5,695 nt of DNA, from contig JAIXXW010000160.1 of assembly GCA_027490555.1 (NCBI GenBank), positions 1-5,695 of the forward strand, in the 5' to 3' direction. A model generated the notes under the pieces. It saw nothing but the letters and a program-made list of their open reading frames with translations, ran no database searches and was not told the DNA's origin. Origin of the DNA: Comamonadaceae bacterium. Lineage in GTDB: Bacteria; Pseudomonadota; Gammaproteobacteria; Burkholderiales; Burkholderiaceae_C. This document shows, piece after piece, positions 5,298-5,695 of this stretch (the stretch's first letter is position 1; each line of letters starts with the position of its first letter). The position numbers and the translations under genes are program-made.

Positions 5298-5695
5298 TCA
5301 GCGGGCCAGCGCACGCTCGACGAAATCGAGCCGGTCCTGGCCCCAGAAAATCTCGCCATCGACCACATAACTGGGCGCACCGAAGACCCCTGCATCGATG
5401 GCGGCCTGGGTGTCCGCCTCGTAGCGCTCTTGCACCGCCTGGCTGCGCGAAGCCTGCATGAGTGCGTCAGGCAAACCCTGCTCGGCCAGCAACTCGGCCA
5501 ACACCTTGTCGTCGGCCATGTTGCGCTCTTGCGCCCAGCAGGCCGCCAAAATCGCGCCCGCGATCTTCATGGCCGCCTGCGGGCCGTGGGCCAGATCGGC
5601 CGCAATGATCAGGCGGGCCGCATCGTCACCCCCCACCGGAAAGAACCGGGGCTTGAGGTTCAAGGGCACTTTCAGGTGCTGGCTGAAACGCTGCA
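5298..5695 (-). CDS. 2-hydroxychromene-2-carboxylate isomerase-like (DsbA/GST-kappa fold), C-terminal part
   Basis: The visible 131 codons are the C-terminal two thirds; the frame stays open through the right edge, so the true start is outside (a GTG at 5669 is internal, not the start). The family is thioredoxin-fold, glutathione-linked isomerases related to NahD, which acts in naphthalene catabolism. Visible signatures are VPLNLKPRFFPV, the helical block ILAACWAQERNMADD, and GVFGAPSYVVDGEIFWGQ with the cis-proline loop, ending in DRLDFVERALAR. The N-terminal active-site serine or cysteine lies beyond the window. It is 32 nt upstream of the dienelactone-hydrolase-family gene and in the same direction. 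Both families occur in aromatic degradation, but homologues are common outside such pathways, so the real substrate is unknown. Confidence 0.9.
   Translation of the reverse strand, partial: QRFSQHLKVPLNLKPRFFPVGGDDAARLIIAADLAHGPQAAMKIAGAILAACWAQERNMADDKVLAELLAEQGLPDALMQASRSQAVQERYEADTQAAIDAGVFGAPSYVVDGEIFWGQDRLDFVERALAR

Overview
The window is GC-rich, tightly packed chromosomal DNA. Its proteins (HemJ, a Mg-type HemB, a CorA-like transporter, a VanZ-family membrane protein, a thioredoxin-fold [2Fe-2S] ferredoxin) look like those of Betaproteobacteria, most likely Burkholderiales and perhaps Comamonadaceae. The taxon is inferred from protein style only. There is no sign of a phage, transposon, CRISPR array, tRNA or rRNA.

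Left half, minus strand, read right to left: hemJ (2105-1677), a VanZ-family membrane protein (1652-540), a small ferredoxin (508-164) and the start of an alpha/beta hydrolase that runs off the left edge (164-1). Spacings are 24 nt, 31 nt and a 1-nt stop/start overlap, so this is probably one operon, with a possible internal promoter before the ferredoxin gene.

Centre: a 323-bp intergenic region (2106-2428) separates the divergent heme genes hemJ and hemB. It is not empty. Its minus strand carries four consecutive hairpins, the last a canonical intrinsic terminator with seven U, downstream of an AT-rich promoter-like stretch. I read this as an unannotated small RNA of about 100 nt (2259-2158). 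It holds three copies of CCUCCC, an anti-Shine-Dalgarno sequence, one fully exposed in an 11-nt loop. Two stem positions pair as G-U on the minus strand but would be A-C mismatches on the plus strand, which fixes the orientation. This is the most interesting item in the window.

Right half, plus strand: hemB (2429-3433) and, 8 nt later, a CorA-family Mg2+ transporter (3442-4566). The HemB lacks the zinc cysteines and has the Asp-rich magnesium-type site, so sitting next to a Mg2+ transporter may be functionally meaningful. A convergent minus-strand pair follows: a dienelactone-hydrolase-family protein (5265-4576) and, upstream of it, a 2-hydroxychromene-2-carboxylate isomerase-like protein cut by the right edge (5695-5298).

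Together the centre covers an early step (HemB, porphobilinogen synthesis) and a late step (HemJ, protoporphyrinogen oxidation) of heme synthesis. Three genes (ferredoxin, hemJ, hemB) have a -10-like hexamer only 6-7 nt before the ATG and no usable Shine-Dalgarno sequence, suggesting leaderless mRNAs.
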